Shown here piece after piece: positions 1 through 12,022 of a DNA stretch of 64,000 bases. Source of the DNA: Schistosoma mansoni. Lineage: Eukaryota; Platyhelminthes; Trematoda; Strigeidida; Schistosomatidae. The stretch covers positions 23,007,249-23,071,248 of the forward strand of contig NC_031497.1 of the NCBI RefSeq assembly GCF_000237925.1, in the 5' to 3' direction. The notes below the pieces were generated by a model. The model saw only the letters and a list, made by a program, of their open reading frames with translations. It ran no database searches and was not told where the DNA came from. The position numbers and the translations under genes are program-made. Numbering within the stretch: position 1 is the first letter of the stretch; the number at the start of each line of letters is the position of its first letter.

Positions 1-1206
1 CTAGAGTCAACCCTGAGTCTTTGTTGGTCCTCTGTATAGCATCAGTTAACTAATAAGGATATATGTAATAATAATCCATAAATAATTCCTAGCAGTTACC
101 ATTCACTTTTTCTTCATTCGGATGTAACATAAACCTGGACGTTTTTCATTCATTAGGCCTGATGCATACGTGTATTATATGGGGACGAATATCGAGTAGG
201 CTGTAACCTGTAGAAATATCTTATAAAGAATAGTTGTTTATATTTCTATTGTATGATTACTAAGTATCAGTAAGGGTGTGTGGAGATTGTTGGACATTAT
301 TGCGATTGAAATCCTACCTAAGTTAGATAGCCATTGAAAAGCAGGAAGCATACTACAGCTTCCTCGTTTTCAATGGTTACCTAACTTATATCGATTTGTG
401 ATCTTACTTAAATGAAATTACTTTTCTATTCTCCTGATTACAAGTTTTCGTTTGATGCATAAAAAATTGTTGTATGTTTTACCTTTCTTAAGTTATTTAT
501 AATTGACTACACATCTATCATTTAGTTTCTATGTAACTTATTGTTCATCTGTGTACATATTTTAACTTCCTATTCTTGTTGGTATCTAGTCAGAAAATTG
601 TTGTAAATTATTGGGCAATTTGAGTCACATGAGGAAACAGACACTCAGTACAAATCTTATCTGCTTGCTAATTTCGTCTACTGATTGAACACTGAGTTGG
701 AAGTAGCTCGAGGATCAATAGCTGCTAAATTCTCAGTCATTGTTCATCAGTCAGTGGGCCTCTAGTAAAACATGAAGTTGTCGCTCTTATTTCACTGGAA
801 AAATTAACTGACAGTTGGACGAGACAAAGCTACTGCGCTTTTGATGATGGTGCGAACACAGGGGCCTTAATACAATACAGGAACCTGTTCTTTCAGAAGA
901 TATAGCACCATATTAGGTGCTTGTCTATCCTATGATTACGAAAAATCCATTCATGTAAATAATTTACTAAATTGGTCATGAAATATATTCTGAAATTCCT
1001 TCTAACATGGAATGACTTAAAGTCGAGACTTCATACGAAATAGTATTCATGATACAAGCATTATTTAGTTATAAACTACTTTTATAATCATATATTCATC
1101 CTGATGTCCACCAGCCCTTGATCCTGAAATACATTCTGTTAGAATAAGAAAGTTGTTTCAGGAGGTTTAGTATCAATTAGGCCATATCACAATCGACAGT
1201 TTCATT
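1..1206. other. No gene or recognised repeat
   Basis: AT-rich sequence with stops in all frames. I see no conserved coding stretch, RNA gene or clear repeat. A short inverted pair occurs near 300-390 (cctaagttagatagccattg and its complement). Confidence 0.5.
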
Positions 1207-1345
1207 GTAGATCAGAAGGGGTTTTGTTGAGATTTCAGTATTTTCATAGTTTAAATCATGAGCCAAATGAAGCTAGACCACCATGGAAAACCTGAAAGCA
1301 CTGGACGGCCGTTTCGTCCTATTATGGAACTCCTCAGCAGTGTAG
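1207..1345 (-). repeat. Hammerhead SINE (family H), partial
   Basis: The 3' half of the abundant tRNA-derived SINE called family H here, antisense. From the left it shows the terminal motif cagaaggggttttgt, the tail (ttgaaatcatgagtcaattg type) and the hammerhead. The copy stops before the tRNA-like head. Confidence 0.8.
1291..1345 (-). ncRNA. Hammerhead ribozyme motif, core intact
   Basis: On the minus strand the order is a CACUG stem I strand, CUGAGGA, a stem II hairpin, GAAAC, and the cleavage triplet GUC followed by CAGUG, which re-pairs with stem I. All conserved core bases are present. Stem II carries one extra U. This is a candidate self-cleaving RNA if transcribed. Confidence 0.65.
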
Positions 1346-2392
1346 TTAGAAGTATTATTTATTAGAAGTTACTATCTGTTTCACCCCTATTTACAATGTG
1401 GCATAAATACTGCTGAACAATTTTCAATAGGAAGTAATACATATTCTTTACTTTCTTTATAGCCGATATCTATTTACATGAAGTCAATTCATTTCGAAGT
1501 AGTACTTTTGGTGTTATATCTCATATGTGAAAATACTATTTACATGTGTATAATATACCTACTAACATCTTGTTAATAGTAAGTTCAGACTTGTTAAATT
1601 TTTCAATTACCACCTCCACTCAACACTATGGTATTCAAAGCAATTAACTTTGTTTAATGTAATAAAAGACATCCAGATAGAAAAAAAAACAAATCGATTT
1701 CTTAGTTTAGATAAGAATCAAATGAATATAGACCAGTTTTAGTTAGACACTTCAAAAGTTACTTCCGTTTACTTTCAAAGAATTTCATAAATCATTTAAT
1801 CACTATTATAGATATTTAGTTAAAAAAAAATTATAATTTTATGGAATTCATTCGTGATTTTACGACACTGACTGATATAAAATTGAAACGGAACGACTGT
1901 TCTCTACTATTTGCTTCTCATCACGGTTTATTTCATAACAAAATTCATCTCAGTAATAAATTATGGATGAAAGTTGATGACGACTACCTGGTTGGGATTC
2001 GTGAGATGATAGCAACCGATGGTTAGAGACCTTGAATGACATAGCTCAAAATCGTTTGCAATGGCGAAGGTGTATCCACTCTTTGTGTTCTGCCAAATTC
2101 TAATCTTATGAATTCTTCATGTTCCTATCATTTTTCTCTTTCCTAATTTATTTCACTGGATTATACTCCTTTAATAATATCTTCAAACCCTAATTTTTTG
2201 GATTACTGCTTATACTCTTACTACTTCTACCACTATGGGATTTGAATTGTCAACTGCATCTGTGTGCTAATGTGGTATGGCAACTCGAACTGATGTACGT
2301 ACGTACGTACAAAGTTCTACGTTGTGACTGGCTGACTGAAAGTCGATGAATTATGAAAATATCATTATTCTTATCAAAGTTCTAAAAAAATA
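1346..2392. other. No gene seen
   Basis: AT-rich, no convincing reading frame. The 61-codon frame at 1841-2026 has no recognisable domain. A short (ACGT)n run lies at about 2294-2310. Confidence 0.45.
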
Positions 2393-2567
2393 TGTAATCT
2401 AGGCAATTGCGGGTAGTCAACAGGAAACCCTGTGACGATGTTTTGTGCTATTTGACCCTCGTCAACAAGATTTACCTGTAATCTTGACGGTACTTATGCT
2501 TCCTGATAGTAACGATCAGTCTGAGATATATTTGCAATTAATTAATCACTGAGTAGCAAGTGATTTC
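2393..2567 (-). repeat. Hammerhead SINE (family G), decayed
   Basis: Antisense copy of a second tRNA-related SINE, best seen at 32338-32600. Read on the minus strand it keeps a hammerhead-like stretch (UUGACGAG, a stem II, then CGUC before acagggtttcctg). The core is altered (AAAAC in place of GAAAC). Confidence 0.55.
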
Positions 2568-2583
2568 ATTTTTGTTCAGTTCA

Positions 2584-3113
2584 GTTCAATTTATTTATTT
2601 ATTTGAACACATAAATATTGGTACAAGGAAGCACCAGATACATATGCGCCGCACAAATCTAATTCGATTTGCTTGAGGGCTGTGATACTGTCCGGGTGCC
2701 CGAACTGAAGCAGGTGGTTTTCTTAGGGGACCACACTCAGAACCTTTGACCTAAGGGTCTGATCCACAAGTCAGTGGACTGACGTAAGGAGATACAGTCC
2801 CATGGTAGCCAGTGATCAACGATTAATTCATGCGCCATTTGTTTCCTCAGGATACTGGAGCCCATGTGCATCATTGGTTTGGAATCAGGGTTTCCCAACT
2901 CCCCTAGATGGACTCACCGTGTCCACCGACCCGGTTAAAGTGCCGGACATTCGCTTTTCGTTCTCTCAATTTCGTAAACAACAGTAATGTCGTGAGAAGG
3001 CAGTGAGTAGGACTTCCCTGACAGAGGCTTTATATATGTGGCCATGTGAGATCATTTGGAGAGGGAGAGTGGACTCTCCCAACTCTCGGCCGTACCAGGG
3101 CATTTGGGGGCTT
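2584..3113 (-). repeat. (AAAT)n-tailed retroposon, family F
   Basis: One of five copies of a roughly 450-530 bp repeat (others at 41818, 46203, 48930, 56018). In the sense direction it begins with gcctccaaataccctggtac and ends in an AAATAAAT-type tail, here read as (ATTT)n at 2590-2605. Short open frames inside it (e.g. 2802-2987) are repeat sequence, not host genes. The tail and the 13-bp target duplication of the 48.9-kb copy point to LINE-mobilised insertion. Confidence 0.75.
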
Positions 3114-3283
3114 TCATCGACCAATCGGTTGTAAATATCTTTGTTCTACAGGAAGTCTTTTTCAACTCGAATATCTCGATGAACTGGATAACTCAAGTCC
3201 ATCAGGAAGCATGAGTGCCTTCAATACTAAATCTACGCCTTGTTATTTATGATCGGTAAAGTTGAATCTGTTATATTTTTCCC

Positions 3284-3582
3284 TTGTTACGACCCGGCTA
3301 TTCCTATTACTTAGTATTCTTGGACACCAATTCACTCGACAAGTTCACAAATCAGAACGCGGTTGAATAGGAAAGAAATTGTATTCCGAATAAGAAGGGT
3401 AGATGGAAGTGAGAAGCACAATAAGAGATACGTTAGTATATATAGTTTATACATGAGAAGATTCTAGAATCTTCTACAAATATCGACTAGAGCTGGTTGG
3501 ACAGGAATTAGCCAATCAGCATACACCAACACAATAGTTCATGGAATATACTTTAATCCAATCCATGTCCCGCCAACAGAAT
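3284..3582. mobile_element. Probable solo LTR, family C
   Basis: About 300 bp starting TGTTACGACC and ending CCGCCAACA, with a TATA-like stretch near 3435-3455. Related sequence (caaatcagaac...; the gaattagccaatcagc block) recurs at about 52190-52440 inside an MGAT1 intron. No clear target duplication was found, so the LTR reading is tentative. Confidence 0.35.
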
Positions 3583-3835
3583 TCAAACCATTTAGACTCC
3601 ATTTTATCTTAGATTGATCAGCTTTGGTCTGACCACCAGTCATGGAGTTGTTCGTTTTTATAATCCTTCCATTAAATCAGTTCGTTGTGTTCTCATTACT
3701 GTTCAGTATGCAAATGCTTACTATTCCTTTTTTCTTACTGTAATATTTCACATTTGTGTGCAAATCGTATTAATTCAAATTTAAAAAAACAGGTTAGTCG
3801 TCTCTACATAGTTTACATGTTTTGATTACAGCCTT

Positions 3836-4104
3836 GTAAAGGCTCTGTGTATGTGAGTCCAGGGATTTGTTTAGATCCTCGTTTTTAGCAAACTGGATCC
3901 CATGCACCTTGCTTACAAGTGTCGAATAGCATGAAACCTAACTCGAAGTTTTCCAACCGACTACCTCTAACCAATTACCATATCAATATAGCTCAAACTA
4001 TGTCGAACTATTTAGACTAGTGACTACATTGCAACTTGATCGATATAATTCAATCATCATTAAAGGCTAGACAAATATGAAATTAGTCACCACACATTGA
4101 CTAA
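3836..4104 (+). repeat. Hammerhead SINE (family G), decayed
   Basis: Sense-orientation family G. The block around 3925-3965 (cttgcttacaagtgtcgaat, then agcatgaaacctaactcg) aligns with the hammerhead of the 32.4-kb copy but has lost core bases. The tail matches that of the other copies. Confidence 0.5.
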
Positions 4105-4227
4105 ACAATTGTAGGTATGTCATTCAATTCTTTTTTGTTGTTTTTCTTTTCTACTACTTTCTCTCAAAAATGTATAAATTGATTGTTATTTCTCATAGAT
4201 TGGGCATAGTTAGGAGTTATATAATAT

Positions 4228-4322
4228 CAGAAGGGGGTTTTGTGGACGAAACGACCGTCCAGAGCTTCCAGGTTTTCCATGGTGGTCTAGCTTTAACTGG
4301 CTCATGATCTCAACTGTATAAA
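4228..4322. repeat. Compound family H fragment
   Basis: The antisense terminal motif tcagaagggggttttgtgg is joined directly to a sense hammerhead 3' half (acgaaac ... cgtccagagcttccagg) and sense tail. The two ends therefore face each other with the middle missing. The same arrangement is seen at 15265. Confidence 0.7.
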
Positions 4323-5129
4323 AAAGTTATTTAATATCTTTAAAAATATCCATTGAAAGCATTTATGAACAGTCAGTATAATGTAATTCGTATTCATCTC
4401 TTATTTATGTAAATTCATTTGTCCTTCATGCAATATGTAGTTGAGTAACTAACAAACGTTAGAAAGCTAATTGTTATATCCAGAGCTTTAGATTCTTGCT
4501 ACGCCGCGTACTACTAGACTACTTGAACGATAGAACCCGCAACGTCGCAAGAGAGAAGACGGAAGACTAGTAAGTAGGATTGTTATTCCCAACACAGTGT
4601 CAAATATAGTACAAGAATCTCATATATTTATAGTTTTTTGGCTGAAAGTAAATCATCATTTCGGACAGCCAATAGGCACATAGGGGGTCCTTCCTATTCA
4701 TCCAATAGGGAAGCTACACATCGACATTCTAGAATGTCCCCCTAGTGGTGATTGGATGGAATGTCTTCGACTCTTTCTGGGCTTCTTGAGGCTTCCTTGA
4801 GTTCGCAAACGAGCCATCCTTACATTAATCATTCATTAAAGTTATCAGTTTTTGAAAAAAATGTGATTTCATTGAAACTGAAGTATGATGCACATGTTCT
4901 ATACAAAAATTCATTCATAGGAGTACAGGTAAGTTTACTTCTGCTATAAAAATAGATCCAATATTATCTGCACAATTTTCAAGGAGTTAAAGAAATAGCG
5001 TTAGTGAATAACTATTTGATTATTGTATTCCGATTTATAAGTAAAGATTTGTATCAAAAATGCCCCACCGCAAACCCTCACTAATACCTCTATGCCTATC
5101 TAACAATTTAGCGGTTTTCTGTATTTAGT
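4323..5129. other. No gene; possible LTR-like block
   Basis: No coding frame supported. The stretch at about 4480-4745 (from tgttatatccagag to agaatgtccccc) has CCAAT and TATA-like motifs and could be an old LTR, but I see no second copy or target duplication. Confidence 0.3.
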
Positions 5130-5300
5130 AGCCTAGTCGATTACGTAATAGTATTTGAAGAGCTAGGCATATGAACTAAGTCTTCGCATGCACAACAGCG
5201 TGATGTAGGTAAAACCAACTGATGAGTCCTAAAATGAATCGTACGACGTAGATTCCACTGCTAGCCTTACACACCTTGTATTCAAATCTATTTGAAGATC
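5130..5300 (+). repeat. Sm-alpha SINE, decayed
   Basis: Matches the Sm-alpha hammerhead region: caactgatgagtcc, a stem II, an altered GAATC for GAAAC, then gattccactgctagcc, the Sm-alpha stem I strand and tail start. The tRNA-like head is barely recognisable, so this is an old copy. Confidence 0.55.
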
Positions 5301-5849
5301 TACACATAATACAAGTGTCTATTATCCAATACACTTAGGTACCACAGTGCGTTTGAGTTTTGGCTTTAATAAAAGGTAAGAAATTAAGTCTTCATAGATT
5401 TATACTGAGAACATAATTTATATCACCACAATTGAACATCTTGTGTGGATTTACATTATTGGCATATCATTTCTATATCCTGGAAATAAGAGAGACTTTT
5501 CATTATTAATCTAAAGGGTGCTAAATATTTTTCAAAGTTATTTTCTCCAAAATAACTCATCAAACTGTAATTTATTTGGACTTTTACCTCACCAACTCTA
5601 GAGTGATCGAATATTGTTGTGGATTAGTTCTATCACTAAGCATAAACTGTATCTTATGTGATTATTAAGTCATCGGTTTGCATTTTCTCCTATCTTTTCT
5701 TTCCTCTAGATTCTCTCACTCATAGTGCACTTCATTTTCCCCCAACACAAAATTTAATTTTAAGCTAGACGCATATCTACCAAAAGCTGAACATGACAAA
5801 GCCATCGATTGAAATTACTACCAAGTTTTCTAAGTTAAGATCTAGAAGC

Positions 5850-5990
5850 TGATTGAATCCCGCGAGGCGAGGTCGTGGATGCGCACTGCTGAGGAGTCCC
5901 ATAATAGGACGAAACGGCCATCCTGTGCTTCTAGGTTTTCCCTGGTGATCTAGCTCCAATTGACTCACGCTTTCAATTATGAAAATAATG
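5850..5990 (+). repeat. Hammerhead SINE (family H), 3' part
   Basis: Sense copy from the end of the B-box region through the hammerhead (ctgaggagtccc, gacgaaacgg) and tail (ccaattgactcacgc). The cleavage triplet reads AUC instead of GUC, so self-cleavage is doubtful. Confidence 0.75.
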
Positions 5991-6084
5991 TATTTAGTTG
6001 ATTCATTTGTGTTTTATCATAGAAAAGTACTTAGTACTTGGTGTGATGTTTCATATCATAAGCTATTTTAAGTTCATTTCAACC

Positions 6085-6482
6085 GAAATCATAAGATCGG
6101 CAGTGGTGAGGGTTAAGGATAGGTTACCAAAGGAACTATTGTCTATGAGATCAATTGTCATGATTGTACTGCAGCTTATATTGGAGAAACATCCAGACAA
6201 TTGAATATAAGGTTGAAGGAGCACAAACAGTGTTTGGAAAATGTTCCCAAAACTTCGGTTAACATAAGGAAACTTGAAAATAAGTCTGCAATAGCGTTAC
6301 ATGTGTTAGAAATGGGACACAGGATTAATTTTGAAGGGGCCAAAATACTTCAGAAATGCTTCAACACTCATAAAGAAAGATTAACAGAAGAAGCGACGTA
6401 TATATGGGCGAATAAGAACAGCCTAAACAGAAACGATGGTATTCAGCTAGCAACCATTTGGCAAATATTCATCAACAAGTAA
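6085..6482 (+). mobile_element. Penelope-like element, GIY-YIG endonuclease fragment
   Basis: A reading frame contains YIGETSRQLNIRLKEHK followed by ALHVLEMGHRINFEGAKI and a conserved ERLTEEATYIW block. This is the C-terminal GIY-YIG endonuclease of Penelope-like retroelements; the preceding VYEINCHDC supplies its Cys cluster. No reverse transcriptase is adjacent, so only the 3' end is kept and the copy is degenerate. PLEs are of interest here because published schistosome PLEs carry hammerheads like those in the surrounding SINEs. Confidence 0.75.
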
Positions 6483-6861
6483 TTGGACCCTTTCTTTATT
6501 CAACCTGTTTGTTTTACATGGATCGTTATGTTTAGCATTACAATTATTTACTTGATGATTCTCATTTTTACTTGCAATTCAATGGTTCAGAAACAATTGT
6601 TCAACCTTCAATTTGCACTTTCAGTTTTACTTCATATAGAAGCATATTAACACCGAATATCATTCATTAATAACCCATTCTTACACCTATAGACCCTCAG
6701 ACACGCCATTCATTCAGTCATTTATTTTCACATAGTGAACTTTCCACATGATTCTCATTTAACTGACTAATATGATCCTGTTTACAAAAATTCAACATCC
6801 AAATATGATTGGTTTAACGTAGTATAGATTTTGATATGATTGTTAAAAAAAACACTATATA
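6483..6861. other. No gene seen
   Basis: AT-rich sequence after the Penelope fragment, probably its 3' untranslated part. Nothing else recognisable. Confidence 0.35.
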
Positions 6862-7173
6862 TTTTATAGTTGAAATCATGAGTCAATTGAAGCTAGAACA
6901 CCATGGAAAACCTGGAAACACTGGAAGGCCGTTTCGTCCTATTGTAGGACTCCTCAGCGGTGCGCATCCACGATCCCGCCTCATAAGATTCGAACACAGG
7001 ACCTATCGGTCTCGAGCGCGAGCGCTTAACAAATAGACCACTGAACCGCCTGACATCCAACGGTGTTAATATCTAACTTCAACCAATCCACGAAATCTGA
7101 GCAACCGTACACAATTGTCTTCAGTGAGTTACTATCTCATAACAGATCTGGTTGAACTCCACTGGTCACTGTT
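6862..7173 (-). repeat. Hammerhead SINE (family H), nearly full
   Basis: Antisense copy with tail, hammerhead, tRNA-like B box (gattcgaac on the plus strand) and A box region, and the 5' body ending ccactggtcactg. The ribozyme triplet is altered (ccttcc). The next bases, to about 7260, include gaagaagtccaaacaagtt and gttggacgaaac, which resemble Penelope 3' sequences. Confidence 0.75.
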
Positions 7174-7427
7174 TTTTCTTTTGATGATTTTGATTATTAC
7201 CCTGAAGAAGTCCAAACAAGTTAGTTGGACGAAACATTGCAATTATTTAAATTTCAATCGCTGAGATTATTTCAAATATAATTTTTCACATATAATGACT
7301 TCTCTATACTGGGCGCCCAATTTTTGTCAAACTATTCGTTCTAATCTTGACGAGTATTCGTATAAGGTAAATAGGTTAGTTAATTAACTGATACAAACCA
7401 AAAGCACATAACTAAAGCAGAATTGAG

Positions 7428-7788
7428 CTCATGAGTCAATTGAAGCTAGACCACTATGGAAAACCTGAACGCACTGTACGGCCGTTTCGTCCTATTGTAG
7501 GACTCCTCAACAGTGCGCATCCACGATCCCGCCTCGCGAGACTCGAGCCCAGGACCTATCAGTCTCGTGCCAGAGCACTTAACCGATAAAGCACTGAGCC
7601 GGCTGGCATCCAACGGTGTTATTGTGTAACTTCAACCAATCCACGAAATTGAGCAAACATTCCCCAATGTCATCAGTGAGTTGATATCTCCCAACAGACC
7701 TATTTGAACTCCACTGGTTACTGCTTCTCATGATCTCAACTCTATAAAATTATTAAAATCTCCACCAAACCCCTTCTGATAAAGCAGA
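7428..7788. repeat. Compound family H element
   Basis: An almost complete antisense family H unit (tail, hammerhead, tRNA head, 5' body) runs to about 7728. It is followed at once by a sense tail (tcatgatctcaac ... aaaccccttctgata). Both outer ends are thus the 3' terminus of the SINE in opposite orientation. Confidence 0.75.
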
Positions 7789-8428
7789 ATTCTTAATAAT
7801 GATTTACATATAGTAAGCAAGCTATAAATGTTTACTTCTTAGCTTTAAATCAATGCAGATTTATTCACGTATGATAATAGAAAATCTAGAGTATAAAGAA
7901 GTAAAAATCTGATTTCGTTATTCTATTGACCTTCTTCGTATATTTTTAGTGAATATTGTTGTTATAAACGTAAAGGTACTTGTTATAACGCTGGGGTTTC
8001 CTGTTATAACAGTCCTTTCACTTTTTACACGTATGTGGGACGTTAATTTACCTTAGACGAATATCTACACTAGATTCCCACCCAGTGTCTATTCTACAGG
8101 ACTTCAACATAACTTAGATCAAGAACACGAGATTAGCCTGACTAGAACGTCAATATATTTCCACACGAAAATCCGACACACGGAACAGTCAATCAATAAC
8201 AGTCCGGATAGGAGAATATATAACACATATAACAACTGAAACACTATCTAATGTCTTACTCAGCAAAACAACCAATCGTTGTCATCCTCGCTCACACATC
8301 ACTTGTTTTGAAGAATATTCATGAAGATGACTGTACAAGAGTTTTAAATATACACAGAAGAGTTATGTCTCATTTGTAATACGATTTAATCCGAAGAATA
8401 AGTCAAAAGTTACAAAAAAAATTATTGA
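7789..8428. other. No gene seen
   Basis: AT-rich spacer without a supported frame or repeat match in the window. Confidence 0.4.
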
Positions 8429-8441
8429 ATTATCTTCATTT

Positions 8442-8771
8442 TATAGTTGAAATCATCAGTCGATTGAAGCTAGACAACCATGGAAAACCTAAAAGCACGG
8501 TTGCTCAAGTTTGTGGATTGGTTGAAGTTAGATATCAACACCGTTGAATGACGGCTCAGTGGTTTAGAGGTTATGTGCTGGCACGCGAGACTGATAAATC
8601 CTGGGTTCGAAACTCATGAGGCAGGATTGTAGATGCGCACTGCTGAGGAGTCCCACAATAGAACGAAACGGTCGTCTAGTGCTTCCAGACTCTCCATGGT
8701 TGTCTAGCTTCAATTGACTTATAATTTCAACTACAAAATTACTAAAATCTCTACAAAACCCCCTTCTAATA
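8442..8771 (+). repeat. Compound family H element with 13-bp target duplication
   Basis: Flanked by the exact direct repeat ATTATCTTCATTT (8429-8441 and 8772-8784). It starts with about 55 bp of antisense tail, then switches to sense 5' body, tRNA-like head, hammerhead and tail, ending accccc ttctaat. A single target duplication around both orientations shows that the compound form was inserted in one event. Confidence 0.85.
8632..8688 (+). ncRNA. Hammerhead ribozyme motif, core intact
   Basis: Stem I strand gcgcactg, core CUGAGGA, stem II with one mismatch (GAAC for GGAC), GAAAC, triplet GUC, then uagugcuuccag pairing back to stem I. It lies about 30 nt after the B-box-like gggttcgaa, so a pol III transcript would include it. 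Confidence 0.65.
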
Positions 8772-9104
8772 ATTATCTTCATTTATCAGTTTTTCGTTTA
8801 AAGATACTTGTTAAATCAGATTGGTTTATGCCGTTAATAATTTCCCTTTTCTTTAAAATCAACGAATGAATAAATGAAGGAACAAGTGAATGAGTGGGTG
8901 AATAGTGATGAATAGGATTTATACTACTAATAGTAATAAAAACATTTAAAATAAATCAGTAGCCAATCAAACTAAAGACACTTGTTATACTAGTTTGATA
9001 AAATATATACAGAGTTCAATGAAAAATTCAGCAACTAATAACAGATAACAAAGATTTATCAGTGAGTTATTTAATACTTTTAATAGTAACTATTTAAGAA
9101 TAAT

Positions 9105-9270
9105 GAATGATGATAGTTGAGATCATGAATTAATTGAAACTAGACCATCATGGAAAAGCTGGAAGCACTGGACGGCCGTTTTGTCTTATTGTAGGACTCC
9201 TCAGCAGTGCGCACCCACGATCCCGCCTCACGAGATTCGAACCCAGAACCTATCAGTCTAATTATTTTCA
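9105..9270 (-). repeat. Hammerhead SINE (family H), partial
   Basis: Antisense tail, hammerhead and B-box region, stopping at the A box. The GAAAC element is changed to AAAAC. Confidence 0.75.
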
Positions 9271-9644
9271 ATAACTTCATCATCTGACTCTACAGTTATA
9301 AGTTCTTAATTATTATGACATTTTACAAAAGCTGAGAAGTAAGGCATGTATCAATGAATTTACTAGTGTTATATGTTAAAAATGATGAACGTTTGCATCT
9401 GTTACGACATAATTACTGCAAAATCATGTTATGCATTTTTTTCACACTACTCTTTGTTGTTGTTTGTTTGTTTGTTTTGTGTTCTATCACTATTATACTG
9501 ATCGTGACTGGGCACTTTACTCCAAATCATCTTGACCTTTATTAAATAACCTTTCTCATTTACAAACAACACAATTTTGAAGTATATATGTCGTAACAGA
9601 TGCGAACATTCACCGTTTTTTAAACATATAACATTGTCAAATTC

Positions 9645-9915
9645 TCATAGTTGAAATCATGAGTCAATTGAAACTAGACCACCATCGAAAACCTGGAAGC
9701 ACTAGACGGCCGTTTCGTCCTATTATGGGACTCCTCAACAGTGCGCATCCACGATCCCACCTCACAAGATTCGAACTTAGGACTAACCAGTCTCGCGCGC
9801 TAGCACTTAACCGATAGACCACTGAGCCGGCTGGCATCCAACGGTGTTAATATCTAACTTCAACCAATCCACGAAATCTGAGCAACCGTTCACCTATTGT
9901 CTTCAGTGAGTTGAT
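9645..9915 (-). repeat. Hammerhead SINE (family H)
   Basis: Antisense copy with tail, hammerhead, tRNA-like head and part of the 5' body (to gtcttcagtgagttg). The ribozyme core has UUGAGGA in place of CUGAGGA. Confidence 0.8.
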
Positions 9916-10575
9916 TGAATTCAAATGTGAATCGATCTTCTTTTGTTTGTATCAGATAAATCTTCTGCATAAGATTTATCTTTTAGAGTATTTGGAGCTG
10001 GTAGATAAAGTAGTTTCGGCATCCTGTTATCGAAGTATCATTAGGAATTATACCAGACATCATAGTCGTTATCAAAAATGTACGGATGGTTTAGTCAACG
10101 TAATTTTGTAAATCACTTTTTGATTATCCGGACACTAAAAAAACTGTTTAATCAATTTCCTATGCTCACTAGCATTAAGTTCTGTACTGTTTTAAGTCAG
10201 TGATTGATATCTCACCACATTGTAACAAAATTAATTCACTTAAGGAACTAAAGCAAGAGATTTGAAAAGATTGTTCAAATTGAAGAGGTTTTCCATTATG
10301 GACTAATTTTTATTTAAGCATTCACTATAAATTAATAAGTATTGGATAGCTGTCTCGTTTTAATAAGGAACTGCTCCGAAATACTCAACCATGACTGTAC
10401 CAGGGATTTAACAGACGACAAAACATCTATTATATGCCTCGTGATTCTCACCAATTATTTAACTGAAGTCATTTCATGATATAAACTACAAATTAATATT
10501 TCTTTAGTCAACAATTCTATAATATTTACTTCTGTGTATTGATGTACACACTGTTTAAAACACTTTCAAGTATTG
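9916..10575. other. No gene seen
   Basis: Contains a 66-codon frame (9911-10111) without a recognisable domain. Otherwise AT-rich and featureless. Confidence 0.4.
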
Positions 10576-10752
10576 ACACCATTGGATGCCGGCTCAGTGG
10601 TTTAAAAGTTAAGCTCACGCTCGCGGGACCGATAGATCTTGGATTTGAATCAGGTGAGAGAGATCATGGATGCGAACAGCTAAGGAGTCCCAGTGCCTCC
10701 AGGTTTTCTATGATGGTCTAGTTTCAATTGACTCATGATCTCAAGTATTAAA
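10576..10752 (+). repeat. Hammerhead SINE (family H), shortened
   Basis: Sense copy starting at the A-box region (ggctcagtggtttaaaagtt) through a degraded B box. The hammerhead is shortened (gagtcccagtgcctccagg) with stem II and GAAAC gone, then the tail. Confidence 0.7.
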
Positions 10753-10994
10753 ATATTTTCAGGTAGTAATTTTCTTTGATTTTACAGCTATTTGACAAAT
10801 ACCTACCATAATAAAATTATAACACATGCGAATTATTAGGTATGTTTTGTCATTGTTTTAATGTGATATGAATTTTTTTGCTGCATATTATAATTATATT
10901 CACTGTCTATGTATAGAATTGAACTATTTGTAGTATTAAGGAGTTAGTGGTAATCTAATTATCATTTTGATGATTAAGAATCGTTTTTACAAAA

Positions 10995-11165
10995 CAATGT
11001 GAGTGACAAAGTGGACTCAGTAGCTAAGTAGATAACATGTTAGTGTTTGGAGTATTATGTTCGAATCCTATAGAAAACATTAACTCTGAGTTGCAAATAC
11101 ATCTGTTTGGTGAGCTTCAGATAGGATGAAACACATGCCCTTCATTCTAATGCTAGTCACATTCT
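10995..11165 (+). repeat. Sm-alpha SINE, decayed
   Basis: A-box-like ctcagtagctaagtagataa, B-box-like gttcgaatcc, then acatctgtttggtgag ... ataggatgaaac and ctagtcac. The order matches Sm-alpha (head, hammerhead, gctagccac) but the ribozyme core is damaged. Confidence 0.5.
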
Positions 11166-11502
11166 ATCTGTTCTAGTCAAACTGGCATCTCACTTATTGG
11201 ATATTCAGTCTAGCAATAATACGCCTAAATTGTTCCATTTACATGATTTAAAGTTTTGAAATAGTTCCGTTTGGTTTTCTAGAATACTAATAATAAACTA
11301 CTGATAATGGAAGTGCTTATTTGTGAAATTGGAACTTAGTGGTTAAGGTACTCAGTTTTCGAACATTCGATCATAGGTTTAAATCAGCGACACCTAAGAA
11401 TTATTATTATAACCACGCATGCTTAAAATGCATCTTGAAAGTTTTGTTCTTATTTTCTTACCCGGTTAATAAGTTGAGTAGTATACAATGGTAAAACATA
11501 AA

Positions 11503-12017
11503 TGTCATATCCCGTGGAGATTTATGAATGGTAACTTTGAGAACTATTTATGGACCAATATGATATGTATATTTCCTATTGTATAATTGTTAAGTAACTA
11601 AACTATTCATATTCGTGTTCCTCTTATTATAATCTTTATTTTGACCTACAGACTATTATTATACGATTGACCATTTTTGAGTTATCCCTAGTCTGTTAAT
11701 CTCTGCCTCCCACATTCACAGCCACATTTGGCTAAATCTTGTACAAATGTTATTTTCTATTTTATGGTAGGATGTGGTCAGTTTGGTTGGTATATAAACC
11801 CAGTATGTTTGTGAATAATGATTCATATTGCAGAGGCTGTTATTGGTGTTCTGAACGTAACTAGCTGGACTAGACAAAAAGTAAGACTGATAAGTACTCA
11901 AGACTGCTCATACGGCTTTTGTGTATCATTGGGCGATCGATAATTCGCTGCTCTCTGATTGACGGTTTTAACACGTCATACATTAACTAGTCATCCACTC
12001 GGCCACAAGATATAACA
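11503..12017 (+). mobile_element. Solo LTR, family A (Ty3/gypsy-like)
   Basis: A 515-bp sequence beginning TGTCATATCCCG and ending GATATAACA, flanked by the exact 5-bp duplication ATAAA (11498-11502 and 12018-12022). A TATA box (gtatataaac) lies near 11791. There is no internal coding region, so it is a solo LTR. The same LTR occurs at 13092, 20713, 24040, 27357 and 33810. The short element at 27357 ties the family to a TGGCGAC-type primer site. It is a fossil of moderate age. Confidence 0.8.
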
Positions 12018-12022
12018 ATAAA